Source of the DNA: Siphonodentalium dalli
Lineage: Eukaryota; Mollusca; Scaphopoda; Gadilida; Siphonodentaliidae
DNA length: 64,000 nt
Reading direction: 5' to 3'
Assembly (NCBI GenBank): GCA_032622095.1
Contig: CP136063.1
Span: 89,937,980-90,001,979 of the forward strand
Below the pieces are notes generated by a model. The model saw nothing but the letters and a program-made list of their open reading frames with translations. It was not told where the DNA came from and searched no databases. How positions within the stretch are numbered: position 1 is the stretch's first letter; each line of letters begins with the position of its first letter. A program made the translations under genes and the position numbers. Of the stretch, positions 47,407-58,495 are shown in pieces.

Positions 47407-47735
47407 TAGATAGAACACAAAGCGCATCTTAATCATTACGCTTTTATCGAATGAATTACGGATGGCGCAAGGATAACTGCCCACCGTCCCCAACTATAGT
47501 TCGATAAAAGATTCGAGATTATGATGCAAGTTGTGTTCTGTATTTCTTCTACACTGTTCAGTCAGATAAGTCCAATCCATGACTGTCACCTTCATTGATA
47601 CTGTTGCTAACTTTATTGTGATTTAAGTCTGATGAATAACCAGTAATAATCGCGGGATCACCAGATGCGGATGAATGACGTAATGTATTGGTATTCCACT
47701 AGAGATATTCACTAATATGCATTCAATGGCTGTGA
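47407..47735 (+). repeat. Second direct duplication, copy 2
   Basis: Copy of 46540-46936 placed immediately upstream of the terminal lectin exon. The phrase 'ccgttgaa...acgtgcctc.cgtcaat' also occurs at both about 47368 and 47731. Confidence 0.75.
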
Positions 47736-47810
47736 TTCCGTTGAACACACGTGCCTCACGTCAATGGGTGTGGAATAAATATACCTAAGTCTTACCGAAT
47801 ATTGTTTCAG

Positions 47811-48038
47811 AAAATTATCCAATCAGAAGCTGAACGGGGCTGTGACGCACCCAATTACTGGGCCGACGGAAGACTTGTAGGCGGCGCATGGAATCGATAT
47901 GATCAGGGAATACTGGCGTGGACTAAATGGAACCCAACGTCTTACAATGGAGAATGCAATGCACTACATGGAGAACACAGTGATGATCAGCCCTGCGGCA
48001 ACGTCTACGGATTTGTCTGCCAAAAAAATGAGCCGTGA
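47811..48038 (+). CDS. Secreted PAN/C-type lectin, last exon
   Basis: The acceptor TTGTTTCAG ends at 47810. The exon starts in phase 0, reads 75 residues and stops at TGA 48036-48038. It supplies the second half of the lectin domain: 'NYWADGRLVGGAWNRYDQG', 'LAWTKWNPTSYNGECNALHG', 'SDDQPCGNVYGFVCQK', with the conserved cysteines and the YGFVCQK end. Joined to 32103-32576 the protein would be 233 residues. The calcium/sugar-site motifs EPN or QPD are not present ('NPTSYNGEC' instead), and the WND motif is 'HSDDQPC', so classical calcium-dependent mannose or galactose binding is doubtful. No AATAAA was found close downstream. Confidence 0.85.
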   Translation, partial: KIIQSEAERGCDAPNYWADGRLVGGAWNRYDQGILAWTKWNPTSYNGECNALHGEHSDDQPCGNVYGFVCQKNEP

Positions 48039-48641
48039 CATCAAACATACAGATGATTACATGCAGAGAGACTGAATTGAACAAAGGGACTGTGATCTTG
48101 TGTTACCAGAGGAACAACACATTATGCAACTGCAAGCATGAACACACAACCTTCAAAATCGTTTGAAGAAAATTTTTCGACTGATCTTTCAAGTTTGAAC
48201 GGACATTGAATTCAAATGTCCACAATATGTCTGAAGTCCCCACATTACATTATATCATAATTATATCTCATGCTATATTATCACACTCTTTAATACTCAC
48301 CGGCGTGTTATCCCTTTGTTACCTGGCAGAATGCTCGAGTATTTGAGTAACCTGGGTGTTCTTTAACGCCAGATGGCATTCTTTTAACCGAGCTGGTTTG
48401 TGCCACATTTCATCAGTTGGCAGACGAAAAGTTACAAGCGACAGAAGGAGACTGTACGATCTCTTGCTGGGGAGAGGAGGGGAACTCTGGAGAGAGAAGA
48501 GGAGAGGCTGGGGAGAGGAGGGGAACGCTAAGTGTTTAGAACCTGTCTTCCAATCCCATTTGCATTGTGTACTTTATTTAAACACATGCATGTATGAGCA
48601 ATTCAATATGATAGATATGTTTAAACCATGATCATAGAATA

Positions 48642-48910
48642 ATGCCGTGGTCGAATTGGAACGGGGGTCACAATGGCGACTGCAATGCACTACATGGATC
48701 GCACGTTGATGACCAATGGAATTGTATGACAGTGTGATACTATAGATGAACAAATGCTGCTTCAAACAGGAACACATACCTTTCAAAAATCGTGTAAGGA
48801 AAATTTCGACTGATGTTTTAAATAGAAATGGACATTGAATTTAAAAGCTCACACTATGTCTGAATCCCCTGAATTATACTATCATATGTCTCATTCTATA
48901 TTATATATTT
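48642..48910 (+). pseudogene. Decayed duplicate of the last lectin exon
   Basis: From 48642 a short frame reads 'WSNWNGGHNGDCNALHGSHV' and 'DDQWNC', then stops. It mirrors 'WTKWNPTSYNGECNALHGEH' and 'DDQPCGN' at 47930-48010. The following non-coding sequence also matches the real 3' region (48130-48290), for example 'gaaaatttcgactgat', 'tggacattgaatt' and 'tatgtctga'. The 5' half of the exon, including the splice acceptor, is missing and the end is lost, so it is a partial tandem duplication, not a functional exon. Interestingly it has a more canonical DDQWNC spacing. Confidence 0.75.
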
Positions 48911-48911
48911 T

Positions 48912-49320
48912 TTGGCTCAACTTGACGAATGGGTTGGCGTCCGTCGTTCGTGCGTCCGTGCGTCCGTGCGTGCGTCCGACAACAATTCATTTGGCTCACC
49001 CTACAGGCCGCATCCCTCATCCGATCATCTCCAAACTGCATATGAATCTTCGGGGTGACCTCTAGATGTGAGCCATTGATCCCCCGAAATTCGTTTTAAA
49101 ACATTCAAATTTGAATCCATTGGCAAACCCTGCTTTTGTAAATTTACTGACATGATTAAGATAAGATCACCTCTATATGAGATCCATCGAATTTGAACGA
49201 TTTTCTACGAATAAGTGGCGGCCGGCACCGTCATAATTTGCAGGCCTTTGAAATACATGGCCGCCGGCAACCATCTTTGATTTTACCGTCTCTGTGCATA
49301 ACTAAATCCTTTGGCACATG
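48912..49320 (+). repeat. Short block of the 6.1-7.3 kb tandem repeat family
   Basis: It shares the 'gcgtccgt' lead, 'ccctcatccgatcat', 'cttcggggtgacctctagat' and 'atggccgccggcaacc' with 6075-7290. About two units. Confidence 0.7.
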
Positions 49321-49456
49321 TAATGCATTTCTTTTTAAAGTAAGGGTAATGGTAATGTATTACATTTCATTCTGGAAGTAATGGTAATACGAAATAATGT
49401 CAGGTAATGGTAATAGTAATTCATTACATTTCAAAGTAATGGACCCATCCCTGACG

Positions 49457-49655
49457 CGTTGTATATCAATATGCCGATGTATTAGATCCTCAGTTATCTG
49501 ATGTCAAACTTATGTTATCAAATACTTTAATCAGATATAAATTGATTTTATCTTGTTTGCGCGTGGTTTATCAATATGCCGATGTAATGGATCCTCAGTT
49601 ATGAAGTCAAAAATTATATTATCAAAGACTTTAATCTGATATATATTATTCAGGA
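49457..49655 (+). repeat. Two tandem units of about 105 bp
   Basis: 'tatcaatatgccgatgta', 'ggatcctcagttat', 'ttatcaaa' and 'actttaatc' recur at about 49460 and 49568. The stretch just before (49330-49440) is a simple 'gtaatggtaat' repeat. Confidence 0.8.
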
Positions 49656-50421
49656 ACACAACTTCAAATTAGTTCGAAAGGGGGTAGATTTTAGACAATA
49701 GCTATTTTCACGATCATAAACCGATATTCAATCACTGTATATATTGCTTAAATAAAATCTACAGTTGTTTCATATGAACAATATACGTATAACATGTCAC
49801 GTATAGTATATCTCAGCAATGGTTTTGGCAGCTTTCGATTATGTCCATTTGTATTAGTATATCACGATTTTCCTCAACACCATGTATATATATCATCTAC
49901 ACCATCATCATATTTTTCATCTGCACCGTCAGCATTACTAATTGCTATTCGCAGTAACCAGGCAACAGTCTGCACCGTCATAAATATTCATCTGCACCGA
50001 CAAAAATGGTTGTTTGTATTGTGGTAAATTCAACCAATTGTGAAGGTAATCATGCGAAGTATCGACTCCCATCTATCTAGAACCATCAAATATATACTCC
50101 GGTGAAGTTTCATGGCCATCAACAACATCGTGACCGAATAATACGGTAAAACAACAATTTAATTCCACCTCAAATGTTAGCAAGTTCATGAATGTGCTAT
50201 TCGAACCTGTTTCTGACATTAAAAGTGAAGAAAAAACGTCAAATATTTTGCATCCCCCAAACAGCCAATTTAAGACCAGTAGAGTTGCAGAAATGTGCAG
50301 TTATTACTATCCGAAATATACCACCAATAAAACTTTTGACGAATACGTACCATCATTAATTCGTACCACTTTTACAACTCAAAGCGTGTGTTTGATATAC
50401 AGTCGCTTAAAACTTCACTTG
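49656..50421. other. No recognisable feature
   Basis: AT-rich sequence; a 'catctgcaccg' motif recurs a few times at 49900-50000. Open frames at 49794-50027 and 50188-50433 show no domain. Confidence 0.45.
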
Positions 50422-50549
50422 TCTCATTTGTAACAATGCGATAATCATGACCTGATTATTGGCAATCATATGACCAGTTACAATGTATGACCCGAGATTC
50501 TCACGATCTATTGTGGCTATACAGATATAAATGCCAGGTCATATGTGGT
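50422..50549 (+). repeat. 128 bp direct repeat, left copy
   Basis: From 'tctcatttgtaacaatgcg' to 'gccaggtcatatgtggt' it matches 51095-51222 with about a dozen differences. The two copies bracket a hAT-like MITE fragment. Confidence 0.85.
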
Positions 50550-51094
50550 TAAAATTTTGGACCAATATTTGCATATTTTCCTGTTTTTGGTCAAAATTTT
50601 GGACTGAAATGGTCATCATTCCAACCTTATGGGGGTGGCAGGTTGGACATTTCCAACACATGGAAATCATATGTCCTGGTCCCTTCCCCGTGGCCAATCA
50701 AAAACTACTAGTTAATTTAATAAAACAATACTGTCATACATTTGGTCAACATTGTCATCAGTTGGAAATATTCCAACCTAAGTTGGGATGGCAGGTTTGA
50801 AATTTCTAACTCTAGGAAGGCTTGAAGCTAGTCTAGATGCTCGGATTTTGTCCTGGTGTGTCCTGGTCCCTAGCAGGTAGCCGTGTGCATTTGTCTGGAG
50901 TTATACCACTAGATGTTAGGATTTATATAATTGTTCAGGTTAAAATATCTTATTGCTCTCATACCGGGAATATAGAACCATGGCTTATGAATATATATAG
51001 GATATTAGGCCTAAGCCCTGGTGTGCAGGGGTGCAAATGGAATTATGCAAATTGTTCTGAATCTATGGAATTATGCAAATTGTGCAGTTGGATT
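50550..51094. mobile_element. hAT-like MITE, copy 4, internal fragment
   Basis: It matches the interior of 26562-27728 ('ggaccaatatttgcatattt', 'ccgtggcca', 'ctagttaattta', 'tgtgcatttgtctgga', 'ggtgcaaatggaattatgc'). Both terminal inverted repeats are missing. Confidence 0.7.
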
Positions 51095-51222
51095 TCTCAT
51101 TTGCAACAATGCGATAATCATTACCTGATTATTGGCAATAATACGACCAGTCACAACGTAAGACCCGTGATTCTCGTGATATATTGTGGCTATACAGATA
51201 TAAATTCCAGGTCATTTGTGGT
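51095..51222 (+). repeat. 128 bp direct repeat, right copy
   Basis: Right partner of 50422-50549. A run of 12 Gs follows at about 51274. Confidence 0.85.
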
Positions 51223-51655
51223 GGAAATTCAGTTCGTTGTTATCATGGATGACCTGATAGACGTAATTCTGATGGGGGGGGGGGGGGGTCCTAGATTTGG
51301 ATCTGACATCAACCACGACGCCATGATTTCAAAACCCTTCCAGTCCGCGATTTGATTTTAATGAGATTTCGGCTTCACGGGCCTATCACCTCTTTGGGTT
51401 TACTAAATGCGACATATACGGTTGATGACAGTTGGTTTGCTCGCTGATGGGCATCACTTCTGACTTGGTCCTACCAAATCGAACCAAAGTCGACGCGATG
51501 GAAACGATGTGCATCATGCTGAGACGTTTTCGCTACCCAAATATACTGGGTGAGCTAGCCATCTAACCAAATAGACTGGGTGAGCTAGCCATCTATTTGA
51601 ACAGTTCGGAATCAGTAATGTCATTTGTTGCATCACAAATGGTGAACCTTCGTAC
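51223..51655. other. Unannotated, with one short tandem duplication
   Basis: 'actgggtgagctagccatct' occurs twice in tandem at about 51547 and 51577. Nothing else recognised. Confidence 0.5.
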
Positions 51656-52008
51656 CTTCAGACGACCACGATACAATCGTAAATGGAAAGATTTCCGTCG
51701 TAGGAAGTAACCGGTAGCTGGACTGCGCATGCGCACGTCAAAATCGTAGGTCATAAAATAATATCAGACACTGTTTGATTTTAGATGCGAAATCGTGGCG
51801 AATCCTTGGATACCTCCACTTGCGACGTAATCGCAGCCGTGTGTACGTAAAAATCGTAGCTGGGAATGATCGTAGGGTAGTCAATCACATGCTTTAGAAC
51901 AACCTACGATATCATAATGCACGTGACATTGCAATCGTCTGAACAAACTATCTACGATCTCGTCGGGCCCGATTCCTCCACTTACGATTGTATCGTGGTC
52001 GTCTGAAG
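51656..52008. mobile_element. Nonautonomous TIR element
   Basis: Inverted ends of about 31 bp start CTTCAGACGACCACGATACA (51656) and are matched at 51978-52008 with one difference (cgtaaA/Gtgga). The 290 bp interior has many 'aatcgtag' / 'ctacgat' inverted motifs and no coding capacity. A target duplication was not clear, so the superfamily is open. Confidence 0.75.
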
Positions 52009-52504
52009 TTACACTTCTACATGAAATATTTCGGCGCCCACTGGGAAACGTCCGGCAGTAATTCGTGGATGAGTTCCCGAGATATGCCGATGCTCTGGTG
52101 ATGTCGATGGGTGTGCCAAATATTCTTTTAATAACACTCTGCTCTGGTCACAGGTTTCTGGGAGGCGCACATAAGGTGTCGAGTATAATAGACCAATGTA
52201 TTATAATAGCGTAGATTATACCCGTGTGCTCGTTAGGTCCTTACCGGTGGGTGATTGCATGGGTTTGTTCAGAACGTATTGAATTGTTTATTAGCATATG
52301 TCAACATCGAACTTGCAACATGCTATAACGTATATATACAGACAATACATAACATATACATCAATAAATTCTTCCATCATATTATATGGTATTAATATGG
52401 TATTAATAATAAAGGCAATTGTAATTCAATTGAGTATTTGTCACTAAAAAGAAGCATTCTGATTGGCCGAGAGCGGCTAACTTTCGTTTTCGATTCACCG
52501 ACAT
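52009..52504. other. No recognisable feature
   Basis: AT-rich with a 'tatggtattaatatggtatt' simple duplication near 52384; no gene signal. Confidence 0.45.
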
Positions 52505-52695
52505 CGGCCGCTTCAGCGTGCATCAAATCTGAATGTAGCACGGTCAAATTTCATCGGCGCAGAACGAGTAGCGAAACGAGCACACTCGCGCGTTGTTGTC
52601 TGTAGATACCGTTCATCGGCCGCTTCAGCGTGCATCAAATCTGAATGTGACACGGTACAATTTAATCGGCGCAGAACGGAGTAGCGAAACGAGCC
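52505..52695 (+). repeat. Two tandem 112 bp units
   Basis: 'cggccgcttcagcgtgcatc', 'aaatctgaatgt', 'cggcgcagaacg' and 'agtagcgaaacgagc' recur at 52505 and 52617. Open frames on the reverse strand simply follow the duplication. Confidence 0.88.
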
Positions 52696-52873
52696 AACCA
52701 GCCCCACAGGAAATGGTTACGGAGCAGTGTTCCGGGTAACGCAATGAACAAACCCAATGATTTGTGCACGGTGACAACGGCGAAATGAAAGTCTCGATTC
52801 GTGTCATGAAAATGACTAAATTATACTTTTTATACATTTTTTTTGCAAATTCCTTGCTAGATTGAATTACAAT

Positions 52874-52991
52874 GGAGATACACGTACCCTGTTTCGTTGT
52901 ACATTCTGGGATTCGAGCATGAAAACAGTTCACAAACTGTTTTCATGCTCGAATCCCAGAATGTACAACTCAACAGGGTATGTTTATCTCC
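52874..52991. mobile_element. Near-perfect hairpin, 118 bp
   Basis: 'ggagata' to 'tatctcc' with arms of about 57 bp meeting at 'aacagttcacaaactgtt'. A few mismatches lie in the outer third. It encodes nothing; likely a palindromic MITE. The preceding stretch from 52696 is unannotated. Confidence 0.8.
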
Positions 52992-53042
52992 TAAATAATG
53001 CTAATATATTCAGGAATATGTTTTCTTAAATGGTATAACTCA

Positions 53043-53956
53043 TCTATATATATATTTTGAGACTTCCGTATATATATATATATGTGTGTGTATATGTGTG
53101 TGTGGGTACTTCATAGAATCGAAAACGACTGGTCGGATCGAGCTCAAACTTCGTATATAACGGTAAAAACCCACAGGGATCGTCCACGTCGCATTTTGGA
53201 CAAGCTCAGAGCACCGCTTCTCCCTTCCCAATCATCAAAATAACCGCAAACGACACTTCGGGGGTTAAGGCATTAACGATCGTTATATTGACCGTATTTG
53301 GAGTCGTTAACTGACAAACGCTCTTTATTGTCATCGACGTTGCTAAACGGTTAACCATGCGTACGAAACTACGGACGCAAAACGCGAAATGCATTTATCT
53401 CGATTAAAAGGCAGAATTAACGTGTTGTGTGATTCTTATGTCTGTCGTTCCTAGGAACGGGGGAATTTTTCAATCATACCTCTTTTAGGGACGGGTACTG
53501 CGTGTTGTGTGAAAAAAAAAATGCGTGTTGTGTGATTCTTATGTCTGTCGTTCCCAGGCACGGGGGAAATTTTCATCGGGTCACTTTTTCCGCCCGATGT
53601 ACCTTAAATCATACCTCTTTTAGGGACGGGTACTGCGTGTTTAGTGATTCTTTAATATGTCTTCTTCACCGTAATCGGGTAAAATAAGGTCTAATCGTGT
53701 AAAATATTGAAAAACCAAAAATTTAATTAAAAAATTAATCAAAAAAATTAATTAAAAAATCCAGTAAATTAAAAATGCACAATTAACTCATGTTATAAAA
53801 AAAAAATTAATATTAACTCATTGAAAAAAAAAAAAAATTTATTTACCAAAAATTAAATTCAAAAATTAATCAAAAAAATTAACTCATGTTTTTTAATTTT
53901 TTTTTTAAATTGTCATGTTTCTGACGAACGCCGCCAGTGGCGGGCTAACCTGCTAG
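53043..53956 (+). mobile_element. Helitron-like unit 1 of array B
   Basis: It starts TCTATATATATATTTTGAGA after an A and ends with the hairpin CCGCCAGTGGCGG, 'gctaacctg' and CTAG at 53953-53956. The interior has a (TA)n(TG)n tract, duplicated 'ctgcgtgttgtgtga' segments and a long A/T-only stretch at 53700-53910. No Rep/helicase is encoded. Confidence 0.65.
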
Positions 53957-53958
53957 TA

Positions 53959-54219
53959 TCTTATATATTTTTGAAGACCTCTGTTTGTCTGTCTGTCTGT
54001 CTGTCTGTATGTCATTTATACAAATCTACGATTCTCGACCGATCGGGACGAAACTTGGTACGTGTGTGTAGTTTGACCAGGCGGTCGTCCTTGTCGTATT
54101 GGCGAGCCCGTGCGACGCCCGTGCAGCGCATGCGCAGACGATATCTCGGAAACGGGTGGAGCTATCGACTTGAAATTTTGTTTTTGAATAGCCCGGACAA
54201 CGTCGGGCTCATCGGCTAG
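53959..54219 (+). mobile_element. Helitron-like unit 2 of array B
   Basis: It begins TCTTATATATTTTTGAAGAC two bases after the previous CTAG, has a (TCTG)n tract at 53983-54007, and ends with the hairpin GCCCGGACAACGTCGGGC, 'tcatcgg' and CTAG at 54216-54219. Confidence 0.68.
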
Positions 54220-54994
54220 TCTCATATATATTTTGAAGACCTCTGTCTGTCTGTATGTCCTTTATAGAATCGAAAACGGGTTGACCGATCGAGACCAAAC
54301 TTCCTATCTAAAGGTAAAATCCAACTGGAATCGTCGACGTCGCATTTTGGACAAGCTCTGAGCACCGATTCTCCACTCCCAATCATCAAAATCACCGCAA
54401 ACGCCACTTCGGGGTTTAAGGCATCAACGATCTTTATATTGACCATATTCGGAGGTGTTAAGGATTAACGCTCTTTATTACAATCGAAGCTGCTAAACGG
54501 CTACCCATGCGTAAAATACGGATGCAAAACGAAACGCGGAATGCAATTATCTCGATTAAAAAGGCAGAATGGTTGTTGTGTCATATATGTCCTAGGAACA
54601 GGGGAATTTTTCATCGGGTCAGTCTTTGAGGGACGGGTACCATGAATTAATTCATGAAAAACAAAAAATGCGTGTTGTGCTGTCGTTTCGACCGATCGGG
54701 ACGAAACTTGGTACATGTGTGTAGTTTGACCAGGCGGTCGTCCTTGTCGTATTAGCGAGCCCATGCGACGCCCGTGTATCGCATGCGCAGACGAGATCTC
54801 GGAAACGGGTGGAGCTATCGACTTGAAATTTGCTATGTGAATGTATCTTGCCCCGGATACGATTTTTATCGGGTCGTCGAGCCCGTGCGACGCAAGCTTC
54901 GCGCATGCGCAGACCAGATCTCGGAAACGGGTAGAGCTATCGACTTGAAATTTGGTTTTTGAATAGCCCGGACAACGTCGGGCTCATCGGCTAG
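54220..54994 (+). mobile_element. Helitron-like unit 3 of array B
   Basis: It begins TCTCATATATATTTTGAAGA immediately after CTAG and ends with the same hairpin as unit 2 and CTAG at 54991-54994. Its first half resembles 53100-53450 of unit 1 and its second half unit 2, as if units had recombined. Confidence 0.68.
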
Positions 54995-55609
54995 TCTATT
55001 ATATATTTAGGAAGATATGTGTGTTTGTGTGTGTGTGTAATCGATGAACTCGAAAACGGCCGACCCGATTTTGATGAAACTTGGTATGTGGGGGTTTTTC
55101 GGCCGGGAGTGACATATGCATATTAATTTGCCCGTGCGACGTCACCTTGACCTTGAAATCGGGTAATTTCAAGGTCAAACGCCCGAATATCAAGGGATTT
55201 CGATGAAACTTGGTATGTGGCGTACTTTCGGCCGGGAAGTGGCATATGCCTATTAATTTGCCCGTGCGATATGACCTTGACCTTGAAATCGGGTCAATTC
55301 AAGGTAAAATCGTGAATTTTGATGGGATTTCGACGAAATTTGATACGTGGGGTTACTTTTGTCCACTGAGTGTTTTTCGAGGCGTGACCCCGTCCTGACC
55401 TTCAAAATAATCAATTTGAGGTCAAATCGGGTAAAACCGGATGAATTTCGACGGGTACTTTTGTCGGGTACTTTTGTCCGGGCAGTGTTTTGAACGGGTC
55501 AAATCGTTACCCCACCTGACCTTCAAAATGGACAATTCAAGGTCAAATCGCGCATTTCGCCGAAAAGCAGAGGTGAAACAGCCCGGACGAAGTCGGGTCC
55601 ACCTTCTAG
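54995..55609 (+). mobile_element. Helitron-like unit 4 of array B
   Basis: It begins TCTATTATATATTTAGGAAG and ends with the hairpin GCCCGGACGAAGTCGGGT and CTAG at 55606-55609, followed by T. It resembles unit 3 of array A, including the 'tgaccttgaccttgaaat' motifs. Confidence 0.7.
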
Positions 55610-57971
55610 TATAATATAAAATATTATATATAATATAATATAATACTTGCGTTGTGGTAGTTTTTTCACGCTAATTTTAAAAACATGCTCAATCTTTTCA
55701 ACATACTTATATTTAGCAGTGACAGCAATCTGTAGAATTTATTTGTTAGGATTTTCCCAATATTACTTCGGGATATAGGTTTCTCGCAGGTCGTTAAGTT
55801 CTGTAAAAATATTTCGCCACATAACGGGCATTTCGTGTCTTTACATGTACGTTTATTCCATCAGCATTGCTCCACCGGTATATATAGTCTGTGATGGGCT
55901 TTTCTAAATTCCAGTATATAAGTAGCCAGATGAGTATATAGATATAGTGTTTGGGGGGGGGGATAACCCCGGGATTCTCGAAAGGGCCGTGTGGCCCTTT
56001 CCCTAACCCCTCATTTTAGCCTTTATTATTAATCAAATAAAAAATTAAAAAAAGAAAAGGAAGAAGCATTTTTAAAACAAATTTCTTCTTCTGTTTCCGT
56101 CGCTGGTATCCAGACGATGGGGGTGTTTATCCCCCCCCCCCCCTGGGACACTGTAGGTTGGTGGTAGCTTCAGTGGCACAGCAGGTGTTGTTGCCTTGTC
56201 GGTGACGGTGGTAGTGATGGTGGACTCCTGATATATGTTATCCGGAGTCCAAAGGGATGGCTGACGTGATGGTAAAGTCAAATCCAAGGAGAAGATGGGA
56301 GGGCATATATATACTGCATATATACTAAGTGTTGGCTCAATCTGACAGAATCCTTTATATTTCGATAAAATATGGCACGGCTTGGGGTAGACGTATTTAG
56401 ATTGCTGAAGAGACAACTTGCGTGTTGTTCTATTAATTTCGCTTTCATCATTCGTCATTCGCATTGCGGCATCCAAGCGGTTTTCTAGGTGCAAATAACC
56501 TAACGTATGTATTGGAGTATTGACACGATTACGACATTCACGCAGGGACGTTGTTATAGGCTTTCCATTGTGGGGTACCCAAGTTGGAGTTTAAACCTGC
56601 ACACAACTGAAGCAGGCTGAACTTTTCTAAATCACTCCATGCATTCATATTTCGCCGTCCCATGGCGATATTTATGCACAAACTGTTAGATTAATATATT
56701 CTCGACATCATGCTAGCATTTTGTTCGCAATGATCAACTTTAAAACAACTTTTTTCGTCGATGGGACTGGACGGTTATAAAGAGGACAGCCGCGGTAAAA
56801 CGCAGAACGAAAATGTAAACATCAAAATCACTCAATACATTCACATTTCGCCGTCTCATATTAGGAAATACTAAACAATTTGTATGGCTGAGCTTGTTCC
56901 AGAATGCTAATAGGGCACTTTACAAAAGCGGCTAGGAAAAACGAAAGGAGGCGATTTGTCGATTCTTTATGGACCTCATATCCGATTTAAAATAATGAGC
57001 AGACACAATCTGAAGGGCGGTGCAATCAATGTTAAAATGGCATTGTGTACAAAAGGCAATACTATACGAAAATGCACAACTAATATTCATTGTTGTATGC
57101 CTTGGGGACACATCCATATTTTTACAGAACCCGAGCTGAAGGGATATGCTATCAAAATTAAATGGATTGGTGGACAAATTTTAAAAGCGGCTGGCAAATC
57201 AGAAACGCGAACTCATCACAAATGAATGAAAATGCTCTCAATATTAACTAAGGACTAAGGTGTGGGCAAAGGATGGTTCTGTTGGGAAGCACACAGTTGG
57301 TATGAATATTAAAGTGATGTTAAGCACTCTTCTGTGGCTCACAACGTTCAAACTTGCTCGACGCAGATATTTCAATAATTTTGTTTCAATATTGCCTCCT
57401 TTTCATATCGATGATTTGTTCGAGATGAATGGAGGGCTGTTTGTTTACAATTTCGAGTAGTTCAAATGCCGTGTTTTGCGAAAGAGCAAAGCCGATGATG
57501 CTGAATGTTTTGATAATAATGCTCTAATGATACTGTTTTCAAATGGGTGTAGTGACATCAGTTTGAAGTGTTTGAGTAAGCATATAATATGTGTTGTGGA
57601 GTTGTAGACAAAAGGCAATACCATCAGGAATTTGTCATAATTTAAGGAACAAATGGATATGTCCTCAATATTAACTGAGGGTGTGGACAAAAGGTAATTC
57701 CATCAATAAATACACAGAAAGCCTCTAAATGCGGATCAAAAATCGGAGCCATTGTGTTCCCGCCATATAATCTTCAAGAGTGGCCCATCCATTGTTTATA
57801 CCTAAACATCGAAAGCAATTAACGGGGTCATAATAGTTACATACTGCAACTATCAGACAGCCAGCGAATACACACTCCACGAAAACCCGAATTGTGTTGT
57901 CCTGCGAGATATCTCATCGCTATAGCTCAATTTGACACGGCCAGATTAGTCTTCCCACAATATCCTAAAAC
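55610..57971. other. Mostly unannotated sequence
   Basis: It opens with an AT-rich 'ataatataa' tract. G and C runs occur at about 55952 and 56131. 'catttcgccgtc' recurs at about 56648 and 56845. A - strand open frame at 56072-56494 and a + strand frame at 56956-57225 have no recognisable domain. Confidence 0.45.
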
Positions 57972-58495
57972 AACAAAGCTTCTCAAATCATCGGTATAGT
58001 CAATAGAACTTTCATGAACTTGGACATCGACACTTTCCGATCGCTCTACATAAGCATTGTCGGACCTATCATCGAATAATGTAACTCTGCATCGAGCCCA
58101 CATCACACATATCAAAGCATTGTGTTAGAGAAAATACAAAGAAAGGTAACGAAACTAGTCGTCAAATCAAAACTCTATGCTACCGAAACCGAATGATAAG
58201 ACTCAATCTGATGTCTTTAAAATATCGAATATTTAGAGGAGATCTAATCGAGGTATATAAACTGTGGAATGGTCATTACAATATCAATGCCTGTGACATA
58301 TTAGAAAGAAATTCATCAGGAAGAACAACAGGATATAATAAAAAGCTACAGATGCGCACTGTTAACAAGGAATTAGGAAAATATTTCTTCACGCAGAGGG
58401 TGGCAAGTAGCTGGAACTCTCTGACAGACTTCGCTGTTGAGGCTCCAACACTTTATCAATTAAAAAAAAAACATAGATTCATTCTTCTATTATAA
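57972..58495 (+). pseudogene. Non-LTR reverse transcriptase C-terminal relic
   Basis: From 57972 one frame reads 'VNRTFMNLDIDTFRSLYISI' and 'VGPIIE', then TAA, 'CNSASSPHHTYQ' and 'LEKIQRKVTKLVV'. The homology moves to a second frame at about 58165 and continues as 'RLNLMSLKYRIFRGDLIEVY', 'KLWNGHYN', 'FFTQRVASSWNSL' and 'APTLYQLKKK' to 58495. This is the C-terminal thumb-and-tail signature of CR1/jockey-type LINE proteins. One stop and one frameshift, and no palm domain upstream, so it is a 5'-truncated dead copy. It is a different clade from the LINE at 18.7 kb. Confidence 0.82.

Larger units (their letters stand above)
32577..47810 (+). other. Large intron of the lectin gene
   Basis: The intron begins GTAATG after CAG and ends TTGTTTCAG. 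The phases on both sides are 0 and the two exons supply complementary halves of one lectin domain, so a single 15.2 kb intron is the simplest reading. It holds the giant foldback, a hAT-like MITE, a three-unit Helitron-like array and two pairs of direct duplications. Stretches with nothing recognised are 32600-33000, 38843-39936, 40511-41043, 44400-44980 and 46103-46530. Extra small exons inside cannot be excluded. Confidence 0.7.

Noticed and set aside
56072-56494. 140-codon open frame on the - strand
   Set aside because: It lacks an ATG at its start, has no recognisable domain, and runs through a C-run tract; insufficient support for a gene.
56956-57225. 89-codon open frame on the + strand, also open on the - strand
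   Set aside because: No domain, signal peptide or splice evidence; both strands open suggests chance.
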